Shown in pieces: positions 1 through 8,980 of a stretch of 64,000 nucleotides of DNA. Source of the stretch: Rhodobacterales bacterium HKCCE4037 (GTDB taxonomy: Bacteria > Pseudomonadota > Alphaproteobacteria > Rhodobacterales > Rhodobacteraceae); contig WVSM01000008.1 of the NCBI GenBank assembly GCA_015689645.1, forward strand, positions 62,001-126,000. The letters are read 5' to 3'. The number at the start of each line of letters is the position of its first letter. The stretch's first letter is position 1. The notes beneath the pieces were generated by a model. The model made no database searches and was not told the origin of the DNA. It worked only from the letters and a program-made list of their open reading frames with translations. A program made the position numbers and the translations under genes.

Positions 1-1178
1 TTCTTCGACCACAGCGGTTTGACGTTGCGCACCTTCTTCAGGTCCTTGCCGATGGCGCCGTTGCGCACCTCGGTCTCGTAATCGCTCAGTTCGTCGGAGG
101 CGCGTCCATCCTGGATGGCGGCATAGGCGGCCTCTGCCGCAGCCTTGCCGGACAGCATCGCGTTATGGTTGCCCTTGATCCGCGGCACGTTGACCATGCC
201 GACCGAACAGCCGAGCAGCGCCACGCCCGGCGCCACCATCTTGGGCATCGACTGGTAGCCGCCCTCGGTGATGGCGCGGGCGCCGTAGGCCACGCGTTTG
301 CCGCCCTTCAGAAGCTCCGCCACCATCGGGTGATGCTTGAAGCGCTGGAATTCCATGTAGGGGAACAGGTAGGGGTTCTTGTAGTTCAGGTGGACGACGA
401 AACCGACGTAAACCTGATTGTTCTCAAGATGATAGATGAACGATCCGCCGCCCGCGTTCTTGCCGAGCGGCCAGCCCATCGTGTGGGTGACGGTGCCTTC
501 GCGGTGCTTCTCGGGGTCGATTTCCCAGATTTCCTTCATGCCGAGGCCGTATTTCTGCGGCTCGCTGTCGGCGGCGAGGTCGTATTTCGCGATCACCTCC
601 TTCGAGAGGGACCCGCGCACGCCTTCGCCGAGAAAAACGTATTTGCCCAGAAGCTCCATTCCCGGCTCGGTGTTCTCTCCGTAGGAGCCGTCGGCCTCCA
701 GCCCGAAGACACCGGCCACCACGCCTTTGACTTCGCCGTTCTCGCCGTAGACGAGTTCGGAGCACGCCATGCCGGGGAAGATCTCCACGCCCAGTTCCTC
801 GGCCTGTTCGGCCATCCAGCGGCATACATTGCCCATCGAGACGATGTAATTGCCGTGGTTGTTCATCAGCGGCGGCATCGGGAAGTTCGGCACGCGGATC
901 TGGCCCGCTTCGCCGAGCATGTAGAAGTTGTCTTCCTTGACCGGCACGTTCAGCGGCGCGCCTTTTTCCTTCCAGTCGGGGATCAGCGCGTCGAGGCCGA
1001 CAGGATCAAGCACCGCGCCTGACAGGATATGCGCGCCAACTTCGGAGCCTTTTTCGAGGACCACGACACTCAGGTCGGCATCCAGTTGTTTCAGCCGGAT
1101 CGCCGCGGACAGGCCCGCAGGCCCCGCGCCCACGATGACCACATCGTATTCCATGCTTTCGCGTTCGATCTCGGACAT
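1..1178 (-). CDS. Electron transfer flavoprotein-ubiquinone oxidoreductase (3' end cut by window edge)
   Basis: Membrane-associated FAD/4Fe-4S enzyme that passes electrons from ETF (fatty acid and amino acid oxidation) to ubiquinone. About 392 N-terminal residues are visible out of roughly 550 usual; the C-terminal part with the iron-sulphur cysteines lies beyond base 1. The N-terminus carries a dinucleotide-binding motif (VVIVGAGPAGLSAAIRLKQ), and GSEVGAHILSGAVLDP followed by the long FAD/quinone-domain sequence is typical of ETF-QO. The ATG at 1178 (MSEIERESMEYDVV) is the natural start; a second Met nine codons in is possible. It is divergent from the DUF2834 gene. Confidence 0.93.
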   Translation of the reverse strand, partial: MSEIERESMEYDVVIVGAGPAGLSAAIRLKQLDADLSVVVLEKGSEVGAHILSGAVLDPVGLDALIPDWKEKGAPLNVPVKEDNFYMLGEAGQIRVPNFPMPPLMNNHGNYIVSMGNVCRWMAEQAEELGVEIFPGMACSELVYGENGEVKGVVAGVFGLEADGSYGENTEPGMELLGKYVFLGEGVRGSLSKEVIAKYDLAADSEPQKYGLGMKEIWEIDPEKHREGTVTHTMGWPLGKNAGGGSFIYHLENNQVYVGFVVHLNYKNPYLFPYMEFQRFKHHPMVAELLKGGKRVAYGARAITEGGYQSMPKMVAPGVALLGCSVGMVNVPRIKGNHNAMLSGKAAAEAAYAAIQDGRASDELSDYETEVRNGAIGKDLKKVRNVKPLWSK

Positions 1179-1259
1179 GAACCCTCGTCCCTCTCAAGCT
1201 GTCATCAGGCCATATGGATATAGCCCGGAAATGGCGTCCGGAGAGAGGTAGCGCGGGGG

Positions 1260-1283
1260 TGACGCAGGCGTCAATTGTGACGC
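1260..1283. promoter_or_regulatory. TGACGC palindrome plus extra half-site in divergent intergenic region
   Basis: The 189-base gap between the ETF-QO gene and the DUF2834 gene contains TGACGC-AG-GCGTCA (1260-1273), followed after four bases by another TGACGC (1278-1283). This looks like a dyad operator with an additional half-site. No regulator is identified; the arrangement is read directly from the sequence and the function is inferred. Confidence 0.3.
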
Positions 1284-1367
1284 AGCATCATTTTCGCGGC
1301 GCTGCGGCGTGGACGCTTAAGTATCTCGGCGCTAGTTGGCCCTTCGAACCGGAACCGGAGGTCCGCC

Positions 1368-1697
1368 ATGATCCGTATCGCTTATGCCCTCACCTTCCTT
1401 GCAGGCATCTATTTCCCCTGGCGCCATTTCTACGCGTGGTTCCAGGAAAACGGATGGGACCTCGGGCCGATGATCGACGCGTGGTACGTGAACGAGGCGA
1501 CGACGGCGCTGACGTGGGACCTGACCATCGCCGCGATTGCCCTGATGATCTGGGTCGCGGTCGAGGTGTTTCGCAACCGGGACTGGTGGTTCCTGCTGGT
1601 GGTGCCCGTCACCTTCGGGATCGGCGTGTCGGCGGGGCTGCCGCTGGCGCTGTTCCTCGCCGCCCGCCGGATGAACCCGCGCGCCGAAGGGCTTTGA
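1368..1697 (+). CDS. DUF2834-like small membrane protein
   Basis: 109-residue inner-membrane protein with about three hydrophobic segments (roughly residues 3-20, 48-66 and 72-95). The spacing of a Phe/Trp-rich N-terminus, an Asp-Leu in the second helix region (WDLTIAAIAL), an invariant-looking Glu (VAVEVFRNRD) and a glycine/proline-rich last helix (GIGVSAGLPLALFLAARR) fits the DUF2834 family, whose function is unknown. A GGAGG-like site (ccggaggtccgcc) precedes the ATG. It ends 54 bases before lysA and may share its transcript. Confidence 0.7.
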   Translation: MIRIAYALTFLAGIYFPWRHFYAWFQENGWDLGPMIDAWYVNEATTALTWDLTIAAIALMIWVAVEVFRNRDWWFLLVVPVTFGIGVSAGLPLALFLAARRMNPRAEGL

Positions 1698-1751
1698 ACA
1701 ATCTGCATTTCTTGCTAGGTGCGCGCTGACAGAAGCCAAGGACGCGCCCGG

Positions 1752-3017
1752 ATGGACCATTTCCTGTACAAAGACGGCATTCTCCATGCCGAAGACGTGG
1801 CCATCCCCGAGATCGCGGCCTCTGTCGGCACGCCCTTCTACGTCTATTCGACGGCCACCCTGACGCGCCATTTCGACGTGTTCACCGAGGCGCTTTCGGG
1901 CATGGATCACCTGATCTGCTATGCCATGAAAAGCAATTCGAACCAGGCGGTTATCGCGCATATGGCCGCGCTTGGCGCGGGGATGGACGTGGTGTCAGGC
2001 GGCGAATACCTGCGTGCGAAGGCGGCGGGCGTGCCGGGTGACAAGATCGTCTTTTCCGGGGTCGGCAAGACGGCGGAGGAAATGCGGATGGCGCTGGATG
2101 GCGGCATCCGGCAATTCAACGTCGAAAGCGAGCCCGAGATGGAGCGGCTCAGCCAGGTTGCCAGAAGCCTGGGGAAGGTCGCGCCGATCACCATCCGCGT
2201 GAACCCGGACGTGGACGCGAAAACCCACGAGAAGATCAGCACCGGTCGCAAGGAAGACAAGTTCGGCATCCCGATCGGTCGCGCGCGTGAGGTCTATGCC
2301 CGTGCCGCCGCCCTGCCCGGCGTGAAGGTCGTGGGCATCGACGTGCATATCGGCAGCCAGTTGACCAATCTCGAGCCGTTCGAGCTGGCTTACGGGAAAG
2401 TCGCCGACCTGACCCGCCAGTTGCGGGAGGACGGGCACGAGATCACGCGGCTGGACCTCGGCGGCGGGCTTGGCATTCCCTATGAACGGTCGAACTCCGC
2501 GCCGCCGCTGCCGCTCGACTACGGCGACGTGATCCGCCGCACCGTGGGCGACCTCGGCTGCGAGATCGAGATCGAGCCGGGGCGGCTGATCTCCGGCAAC
2601 GCGGGGCTGCTTGTCGCCTCGACGATCTACGTGAAGCATGGGGAAGGCCGCGATTTCCTGATCCTCGATGCCGCGATGAACGACCTGATCCGCCCCGCGA
2701 TGTACGGCGCGTGGCACGATATCATCCCGGTGCGCGAGGCCGAGGCGGGGGCGGAACAGCAGCCCTACGACATCGTCGGCCCGGTCTGTGAAAGCGGCGA
2801 CACCTTCGCCAGGCAGCGCAACCTGCCCGAAATCCGCGAGGACGACCTGATCGCCTTCCGCTCCGCAGGGGCCTATGGCGCGGTAATGAGCAGCGAGTAC
2901 AACTCTCGCCCGCTGATCCCCGAAGTCATGGTCAAGGGCGATCAATTCGCCGTCATCCGGGCCCGTCCATCGTTTGACGACATGATAAACCGCGATACAC
3001 TCCCTCAATGGGCGTAA
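1752..3017 (+). CDS. lysA: Diaminopimelate decarboxylase
   Basis: PLP-dependent fold-III decarboxylase making L-lysine from meso-diaminopimelate, the last step of lysine biosynthesis. 421 residues, the normal length. The Schiff-base lysine is Lys60 in ICYAMKSNSNQ. Other hallmarks are the HIGSQ motif, the glycine-rich phosphate loop (LDLGGGLGIPY), the EPGR motif and the late GPVCESGD cysteine motif that completes the active site of the neighbouring subunit. The start MDHFLYKDG matches family N-termini; an upstream in-frame extension is not family-like. The TIGR02302 gene follows after 31 bases, a pairing common in Rhodobacterales. Confidence 0.97.
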   Translation: MDHFLYKDGILHAEDVAIPEIAASVGTPFYVYSTATLTRHFDVFTEALSGMDHLICYAMKSNSNQAVIAHMAALGAGMDVVSGGEYLRAKAAGVPGDKIVFSGVGKTAEEMRMALDGGIRQFNVESEPEMERLSQVARSLGKVAPITIRVNPDVDAKTHEKISTGRKEDKFGIPIGRAREVYARAAALPGVKVVGIDVHIGSQLTNLEPFELAYGKVADLTRQLREDGHEITRLDLGGGLGIPYERSNSAPPLPLDYGDVIRRTVGDLGCEIEIEPGRLISGNAGLLVASTIYVKHGEGRDFLILDAAMNDLIRPAMYGAWHDIIPVREAEAGAEQQPYDIVGPVCESGDTFARQRNLPEIREDDLIAFRSAGAYGAVMSSEYNSRPLIPEVMVKGDQFAVIRARPSFDDMINRDTLPQWA

Positions 3018-3048
3018 CGCCCGCCGGGCACCGCCCGGGAAAGGGAAA

Positions 3049-5601
3049 ATGACCGAGCGCGACCCGAAAACATCCGCCATTCAACGCCTGATCTGGCCGC
3101 TTCGCCTGACCCGTCTGGGCATGGTGGCCGAACGGATCGTGCGCAGCTTCTGGCCGGTCTGGACACTGGTCTTCGTGGTGCTGGCCGCACTCGCCTTCGG
3201 TGCCGGAAGCCTGTTGCAGCCGGGCTGGGTCTGGCCGGTCATCGGCTTGGTATCGCTTGGTTTTGTCGGACTTCTGGGCCGCGGCATCCAGACCTATCGC
3301 CACCCGTCACGGGACGAGGCGCTGCTGCGGCTGGACCGCACCATGCCGGGCCGGCCGATCACCACGCTGATGGATACGCCTGCCGTCGGCGGCAGCGATC
3401 CGGCGGGGCGTTCGGTATGGGCCGCCCACTTGCGGCGCATGGCCGATCGCGCGTCTGCCGCCCGCGCGCCCGCGCCGGACCTGAACCTGTCGCGCCGCGA
3501 CCCCTATGCGCTGCGTTACATCGGTGCCACTGCAATCGCCATGGCGCTGCTTTTCGGGGCATTCTCGCGCGTCGGCGAAGTCGGCGAGGTTCCGCTTGGG
3601 CCGGGCAGCGCCACGGCCTCCTCCGGTCCGACCTGGGAAGGCTGGGTCGAGCCGCCGCTCTACACCGGTTTGCCGTCTCTCTACCTCAACGACATCACGG
3701 CGGAGTCCTTCGAGGCCCCGCTCGGCTCAGAGGTGACGCTGCGCACCTATGGCGCGCCCGGCGACATCACCCTGCGCACCGATATCGGCCCCCTCCCCGA
3801 GCCGGACCCGGAGGCCTATGCGCAGACCGTGATCATGGAACGCGGCGGCACTTTGGCCGTCGACGGCGCCAACGGGCGCGAATGGCAGGTTGTCGTGCGC
3901 CCGGACCAGCCGCCAACCGTGGCGCTTGAGGGGGAAGTCGAGGGCGAGCCGCCCGGCGCGATGCAGTTCAGCTTTACCGCCTCCGATGACTACGGCGTGA
4001 CGTCTGGCACCGCCACGATCCGCCTGAACCTGCCCGCCGTGGACCGCCGCTTCGGCCTGATCCCCGACCCCGAGCCGCGTGAGCCCGTGGTGATCGACCT
4101 GCCGATGCCGTTCCGGGGCAACCGCGACGAATTCACCGAGGTCGTGCTCGAGGATCTGTCGCAGCACCCGTTCGCCAACCTGCCGATCACGCTGACCCTG
4201 ACCGTCACCGACGACGCGGGACAGATCGCCACCGTCAGCTACGACGTGGACCGACTGCCCGGACAGCGCTTCTTCGATCCGCTCGCCAATGCACTGATCG
4301 AGATGCGGCGAGATATCCTGTGGAACCGCGACAATGCCGACCGGTCCGCCCGGCTGCTGCGCGCGATGACCCACCTGCCCGAGCCGGGCCTGCCCGAGCC
4401 GGTCTACCTTGCACTCCGTTCGGCCATCCAGCGGCTGGAAAGCGCCGTCGACATGGTCTCGCTGGCGACGCAGGAGGATGTGGCCGAGATCCTTTGGGAA
4501 GCCGCTCTGGAGCTGGAATTCGGTGATCTGGACAGCGCGCTGGAGCGTCTGCGCCGCGCGCAGGAGCGGTTGGCCGAGGCCATGCGGCAAGGCGCCAGCC
4601 CCGAGGAGATCGCCGAGCTGATGCAGGAAATGCGCGAGGCGATGGATGAGTACATGCAGGAGTTGGCCGACAATACCGAGTTCGGCGACGACACCGACCA
4701 GCCCGACCAAGGCGAGGGCGAAGGCATGGAAATGTCCATGGCCGACCTCGACGCGATGCTGGAGCGCATCCAGGAGCTGATGGAAGAAGGCCGCATGGCC
4801 GAGGCGATGGAGATGCTGCAACAGCTTCAGCAGATGCTGGAGAACATGGAAATCACCCAAGGGGAAGGCAGCGGCGACGGCCCACAGACGCCCGGTCAGG
4901 AAGCCATGGAAGGGCTTCAGGACACGCTGCGCGGCCAGCAGGACCTGAGCGACGACAGCTTCCAGGAGCTGCAGGACCAGTTCAACCCGAACCGCCCCGG
5001 CCAGCAGAGTGGCCAGGAAGGGCAGGCTCAGCAGGGCAACCAGCCCGGACAGGATGGTCAGAACCCCGGACAGGGCCAGGGTGGCGAGAATGACGAACGC
5101 GGCGGCGGCTCGCTGGCCCAACGCCAGGAAGAGTTGCGCCGTCAGCTGGAGGAACAGGCCCGCCGCCTGCCCGGCACCGGGACGGAAGCGGGTGACGAGG
5201 CGCTGGACCAGTTGGAAGGCGCGGGCCGCGCCATGGACGAGGCAGCCGAAGCGCTGGAGCGTGGCGATATCGCCGAAGCGCTCGACCTGCAATCGGAAGC
5301 CATGGAAGCGATCCGGGAAGGCATGACGCAACTGGGTGAGGCGCTGGCGCAGGAGCAAGGCGCAGAGCCGGGGCAGGGTCAGGCCGAAGGCAACATGCCG
5401 GAGGGGCAGCCGCTCCAGGATCCACTCGGGCGGCAAGCCGGGAACAATGGCGCGTTCGGTTCGGACGACGGGCTGGAAGGCAGCGAAGAGGCGCGGCGGC
5501 GGGCCCGCGAATTGCTGGACCTGCTGCGTGATCGCGCCGCCGAGCAGGGCCGCCCCGAGGTGGAGCTGGATTACCTGCGGCGGCTGCTCGACCAGTTCTG
5601 A
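3049..5601 (+). CDS. TIGR02302/DUF4175 family large membrane protein
   Basis: 850-residue inner-membrane protein of the alphaproteobacterial TIGR02302 (DUF4175) family; the molecular function is unknown. Three transmembrane helices lie near the N-terminus (about residues 35-55, 60-80 and 160-180). A periplasmic beta-rich part follows (WVEPPLYTGLPS, then several Ig-like stretches to about 400). The second half is helical and acidic, with Met/Glu/Gln repeats, and includes a Gln-Gly-Asn-Pro-rich low-complexity segment at about 640-690. It is charged and likely coiled-coil. It lies directly after lysA and probably in the same transcript. Confidence 0.85.
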   Translation: MTERDPKTSAIQRLIWPLRLTRLGMVAERIVRSFWPVWTLVFVVLAALAFGAGSLLQPGWVWPVIGLVSLGFVGLLGRGIQTYRHPSRDEALLRLDRTMPGRPITTLMDTPAVGGSDPAGRSVWAAHLRRMADRASAARAPAPDLNLSRRDPYALRYIGATAIAMALLFGAFSRVGEVGEVPLGPGSATASSGPTWEGWVEPPLYTGLPSLYLNDITAESFEAPLGSEVTLRTYGAPGDITLRTDIGPLPEPDPEAYAQTVIMERGGTLAVDGANGREWQVVVRPDQPPTVALEGEVEGEPPGAMQFSFTASDDYGVTSGTATIRLNLPAVDRRFGLIPDPEPREPVVIDLPMPFRGNRDEFTEVVLEDLSQHPFANLPITLTLTVTDDAGQIATVSYDVDRLPGQRFFDPLANALIEMRRDILWNRDNADRSARLLRAMTHLPEPGLPEPVYLALRSAIQRLESAVDMVSLATQEDVAEILWEAALELEFGDLDSALERLRRAQERLAEAMRQGASPEEIAELMQEMREAMDEYMQELADNTEFGDDTDQPDQGEGEGMEMSMADLDAMLERIQELMEEGRMAEAMEMLQQLQQMLENMEITQGEGSGDGPQTPGQEAMEGLQDTLRGQQDLSDDSFQELQDQFNPNRPGQQSGQEGQAQQGNQPGQDGQNPGQGQGGENDERGGGSLAQRQEELRRQLEEQARRLPGTGTEAGDEALDQLEGAGRAMDEAAEALERGDIAEALDLQSEAMEAIREGMTQLGEALAQEQGAEPGQGQAEGNMPEGQPLQDPLGRQAGNNGAFGSDDGLEGSEEARRRARELLDLLRDRAAEQGRPEVELDYLRRLLDQF

Positions 5602-5607
5602 GGTGGC

Positions 5608-6438
5608 TTATTCGCCAGAGCCGATGGCCCCGCCAGCCAGGGACCGGGCCATGTCGTCAAGCCAGAAGCGTGCGGAATTCACCGTTTCCACGTAGCGGTC
5701 CAGGTAGGGGGCGGCCTGCGGAACCGACGTGGCAATCTGCCCGGCATAGGCATAGATGCCCGCCCCGATTGCCGCGAGAAGCAGCACCAGGAAGAAACCG
5801 CGGCGCACGGCCCCACGACGGCGCGCGCTTTCGACAATCGTGTCGATGTCGGTTGCATCCGCCTCGGACCCGCTGCGGTCACCCGTGGCACGCAGGGTCG
5901 AATTGATTTCCTCGATATCCGGCAGAAGCTCGCTGCGCGACCCGGTGGCCGTGACGGTGGCTGCTCCGGCCTCGGTGTCGAAGGCATCCTCGGCGGCGTC
6001 CAGTTCGGCCAGACGCCGCGCCCGCGCGCGGTCCTCGTCGCTTTCGAGGGGCATTTCCGACTGCGTTTCGACCGGATCGGGTGTTGAACCGCCCCGCCGC
6101 AGCCGCGCTTCGCGTTCGGCCTCCTCGCGCAGGATATCCGCGACACCCGCATCCACCTGTCGCCGCGCGGGACGCGGTTGAGCTCCGGCGCGTGTTTCCT
6201 GACCCGGCGCTCCGGTCGGGCCGTCGACGGCGATTTCCTCGAGGTGGCGTTCGACCTCGGGTTCAGGCGTTGGCGTTGGCGTGGGCTCGGGCGCAGGAGG
6301 TTCGGGCGCAGGGACGCGGGGACCGGGCTGAAACCATGTCGTCGAACAGTTCGAGCATTGCACATCCCGCCCGCCGGCAGGGATCATGCTTTCGTCGACT
6401 TCGTATCGGGCGCCGCAATTCGGGCATGTCAGCCGCAT
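5608..6438 (-). CDS. MJ0042-type zinc-ribbon membrane protein
   Basis: 276 residues. The N-terminal zinc ribbon has two CxxC pairs (MRLTCPNCGARYEVDES, then VQCSNCSTTWFQPG), the MJ0042/zinc_ribbon_5 type. A Pro/Glu-rich linker and a charged region follow, then one transmembrane helix near residues 220-240 (FFLVLLLAAIGAGIYAYAG) and a short C-terminal domain with an aromatic tail. Genes of this kind are often found divergent from ftsE in Rhodobacterales, as here. The start is chosen at the zinc ribbon because upstream in-frame sequence is not protein-like. The function is unknown, possibly envelope- or division-linked by context only. Confidence 0.8.
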   Translation of the reverse strand: MRLTCPNCGARYEVDESMIPAGGRDVQCSNCSTTWFQPGPRVPAPEPPAPEPTPTPTPEPEVERHLEEIAVDGPTGAPGQETRAGAQPRPARRQVDAGVADILREEAEREARLRRGGSTPDPVETQSEMPLESDEDRARARRLAELDAAEDAFDTEAGAATVTATGSRSELLPDIEEINSTLRATGDRSGSEADATDIDTIVESARRRGAVRRGFFLVLLLAAIGAGIYAYAGQIATSVPQAAPYLDRYVETVNSARFWLDDMARSLAGGAIGSGE

Positions 6439-6477
6439 GTGTACTGCTCTCGTGGCTTGGCCGAACACCGGCCCTGA

Positions 6478-6499
6478 TGGCCCGAGAAATTCTGGGCCA
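6478..6499. promoter_or_regulatory. Inverted repeat upstream of zinc-ribbon gene
   Basis: TGGCCC-g-AGAA-a-TTCT-GGGCCA forms a ten-base-pair stem with one bulged base in the 243-base divergent gap between the zinc-ribbon gene and ftsE, about 40 bases upstream of the zinc-ribbon start. It could be an operator or 5'-leader hairpin. Nothing else is recognised in the gap, which becomes purine-rich just before ftsE. Confidence 0.3.
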
Positions 6500-6681
6500 A
6501 CTTCTTTTCTTCGGCAAATCCTAACAACCCGGTGGCGTGTTTCCAATCCCCGCAGGATAACAGGCGCTTGGCCGTTGCATCTGCGTGTCACGTCGCCGAT
6601 GGACCGCCCGCCACGATTGCAAGTGGCGCGCCAAGGGTGCAAGAGAGTGCGCGAGAAAAAGGCGCGGGGGGCCGGGGCCAG

Positions 6682-7359
6682 ATGATCGAGATGCAGGACG
6701 CCGCCTACGGCTACGGGACAGAGCCGCTTCTGTCCGACCTGACGCTGCAATTGGCCCCCGGCTCGTTCCATTTCCTGACCGGGCCATCCGGCGCGGGCAA
6801 GACGACGTTCCTGAAACTCTGCTACGCCGAATTGCTGCCGACCGGCGGAAGTATAAGCCTGTTCGGACAAACCGCGCGCGGTCTCAGCCGCGACGGCATC
6901 GCCGACATTCGCCAGAAGATCGGCGTGGTGCACCAGGATTGCCGGTTCCTCGACCATCTGCCGGTGTCCGAGAACATCGCCCTGCCGCTTTCGGTGACCG
7001 GCAAGGGCGGCCTGGCCCAAGACGCCAACCTCTCGGAACTGATCGGCTGGGTCGGCCTTTCTGCGCGGGCGGAGGCTTTGCCGCCGGAACTCTCGGGCGG
7101 GGAACGCCAACGCGCCGCGCTCGCTCGTGCGATCATCATGGACCCCGAGTTGATCCTTGCGGATGAGCCCACGGGCAACGTCGATTGGGAGATGTCGCTG
7201 CGGCTGCTGAACCTGCTGGTCGAGTTGAACAAGCTGGGAAAGACCGTGGTGATCGCCACCCATGATCTTGCCCTGATCCGGGCCGCCAAGCAGCGTGTGC
7301 AGGCCCGTGTGCTGCGGATCGGCGGCGGTCGCATCATGGCCGCGGGGGCGGACCTATGA
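6682..7359 (+). CDS. ftsE: Cell division ATP-binding protein FtsE
   Basis: ABC-type ATPase that, with FtsX, forms the division-site complex controlling peptidoglycan amidase activation. 225 residues. Walker A is GPSGAGKTT, the signature is LSGGERQRAALARA, and Walker B is ELILADEPTGNVD, the typical FtsE/LolD-like end. The start is the ATG of MIEMQDAAYGYG; sequence upstream in frame is not conserved-looking. The stop overlaps the ftsX start (ATGA), indicating translational coupling. Confidence 0.93.
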   Translation: MIEMQDAAYGYGTEPLLSDLTLQLAPGSFHFLTGPSGAGKTTFLKLCYAELLPTGGSISLFGQTARGLSRDGIADIRQKIGVVHQDCRFLDHLPVSENIALPLSVTGKGGLAQDANLSELIGWVGLSARAEALPPELSGGERQRAALARAIIMDPELILADEPTGNVDWEMSLRLLNLLVELNKLGKTVVIATHDLALIRAAKQRVQARVLRIGGGRIMAAGADL

Positions 7360-8258
7360 GCATCCGGGACGACCTGATGGCGCTGGTGCGCGGCGACCGG
7401 GGCGCGGACCGCGTGGTGCCACGCAGCGGGCAATCGGCGCGGCTGACCTTTGCGACCTCCGCCGCGATGGCGTTTCTTGCCGTCTTCGCCATGGCCTTGT
7501 CGATGGCTGCCGGACGCCTTGCCGACCGCTGGTCGGACGCGCTGGCGCAATCGTCCACGATCCGCATCTCTGCCCCGCCGGCCGAGATGGAGTCGCAGAC
7601 ATGGGCCGTGCTCACGGTGCTGGAACAGACGCCGGGCGTCGACAGTGCCCGTGCGCTCAGCGACGAGGATCAACAGGCACTTCTCGCGCCTTGGTTCGGA
7701 CCCGACTTGCCGCTGGAAGACCTGCCGGTGCCCCGCCTCATCGAGATCACCGAAACACGGCAGGGCTACGACGCCGACGGCTTGCGGCAACGGCTGGCTG
7801 CCGAAGCGCCGGGCGCGGTGCTGGACGATCACAACCGCTGGCGTCGCCCGCTGGCCGAAGCTGCGGGGCGACTGCGACTGTTGGGCTGGCTGGCGCTGAT
7901 CCTGATCCTTGGCGCCACGGGGGCGATGGTCACGCTGGCCGCGCAGTCGGCGCTCAGCGCGAATGAACAGGTGATCCGCGTCATGCGGCTCGTGGGCGCG
8001 CGCGACAGCTATATCGCCGGAGCCTTCGTGCGCCGATTCACCATCCGCGCGCTGACCGGGGCGACCGTTGGCGTGGCCGTGGGGCTTGCGGCCGTCGCGA
8101 TCCTGCCCTCGGCCCGCGACACGGCGGCGATCCTGACTGGCCTCAGCTTCTCGGGCGCGGGCTGGCTCTGGCCGCTGATCATTCCGCCGTTGGCCGCCGC
8201 CACGGCCTATGCGGCGACCCGCATCGCGGCCTTCCGCACGCTGAAGGGGCTGCAATGA
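7356..8258 (+). CDS. ftsX: Cell division protein FtsX
   Basis: 300-residue permease-like partner of FtsE. The sequence shows a cytoplasmic N-terminus rich in Arg, a first transmembrane helix at about 29-50, and a large periplasmic domain. Three more helices follow (about 178-200, 227-250 and 265-285) in the FtsX fold. The short cytoplasmic segment RVMRLVGARDSYIAGAFVRRF is typical of the family. It overlaps ftsE by four bases and the plsC start by four, so the three genes are read as one coupled operon. Confidence 0.9.
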   Translation: MSIRDDLMALVRGDRGADRVVPRSGQSARLTFATSAAMAFLAVFAMALSMAAGRLADRWSDALAQSSTIRISAPPAEMESQTWAVLTVLEQTPGVDSARALSDEDQQALLAPWFGPDLPLEDLPVPRLIEITETRQGYDADGLRQRLAAEAPGAVLDDHNRWRRPLAEAAGRLRLLGWLALILILGATGAMVTLAAQSALSANEQVIRVMRLVGARDSYIAGAFVRRFTIRALTGATVGVAVGLAAVAILPSARDTAAILTGLSFSGAGWLWPLIIPPLAAATAYAATRIAAFRTLKGLQ

Positions 8259-8980
8259 TGCAACTGATCCGGTCCTTCATCCACATCGTGCAGATGTACC
8301 TCGCCATGGCCGTACTGGCGATCGTCTACTTCCCCTTCGCGCTGGCCAGTGCCGCCGGAGCCCATGCTGCCTGCCACGCGTTCTGCCGCTGGACGCTCTG
8401 GACGTTGGACTGGATGGTCGGGCTGAAGACCGAGGTGCGCGGTACACCCCCCACGGACGAGGTGATGATCGCCGCGAAACACCAGAGTTTCCTCGACATC
8501 ATCCTGATCTACAACGCGGTTCCGCGCGGCAAGTTCATCATGAAACGGCAGCTCATGTTCTCGCCCATCCTCGGGCAATACGCCCTGAGGATTGGCTGCG
8601 TGCCGGTGAACCGGGGCAAGCGCGGGCTGGCGATCAAGAAGATGCTGCATGACGTTAAGAGCGGCAAGCAGCAGGGCGGGCAGTTGATCATCTACCCGCA
8701 GGGCACGCGCGTCGCCCCGGGTGTGAGCGTCCCGTTCAAGGTCGGCACGGCGGCGCTTTACGAGCAGCTCGGGCAGCCCTGCGTGCCGGTCGCCACGAAT
8801 GTCGGCGTGTTCTGGCCGCGCCACGGCATCCTGCGGAAACAGGGGTTGGGCGTGGTCGAGTTCCTGCCGCGGATCGAACCGGGGCTGGGGACCGCCGCCT
8901 TCATGAAACGGATGGAAACCGAAATCGAAACGGCCAGCGAGGCATTGCTGGTCGAGGCCGGGTTCGTACGGAGGGGCTGA
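8255..8980 (+). CDS. plsC: 1-acyl-sn-glycerol-3-phosphate acyltransferase
   Basis: Membrane acyltransferase converting lysophosphatidic acid to phosphatidic acid in phospholipid synthesis. 241 residues with an N-terminal transmembrane segment (about 12-35). The catalytic HX4D motif is HQSFLD, the second-block substrate motif is GCVPVNRGKRG, and the third block is YPQGTR, with Gln where many homologues have Glu. It is coupled to ftsX through an ATGA overlap, and its own stop overlaps the next start by one base. Confidence 0.9.
   Translation: MMQLIRSFIHIVQMYLAMAVLAIVYFPFALASAAGAHAACHAFCRWTLWTLDWMVGLKTEVRGTPPTDEVMIAAKHQSFLDIILIYNAVPRGKFIMKRQLMFSPILGQYALRIGCVPVNRGKRGLAIKKMLHDVKSGKQQGGQLIIYPQGTRVAPGVSVPFKVGTAALYEQLGQPCVPVATNVGVFWPRHGILRKQGLGVVEFLPRIEPGLGTAAFMKRMETEIETASEALLVEAGFVRRG

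Noticed and set aside
5070-5110. Possible CRISPR-like or short tandem repeat in the TIGR02302 gene
   Set aside because: The repetition is protein-level Gln/Gly/Asn low complexity with irregular units, not spaced identical DNA repeats.
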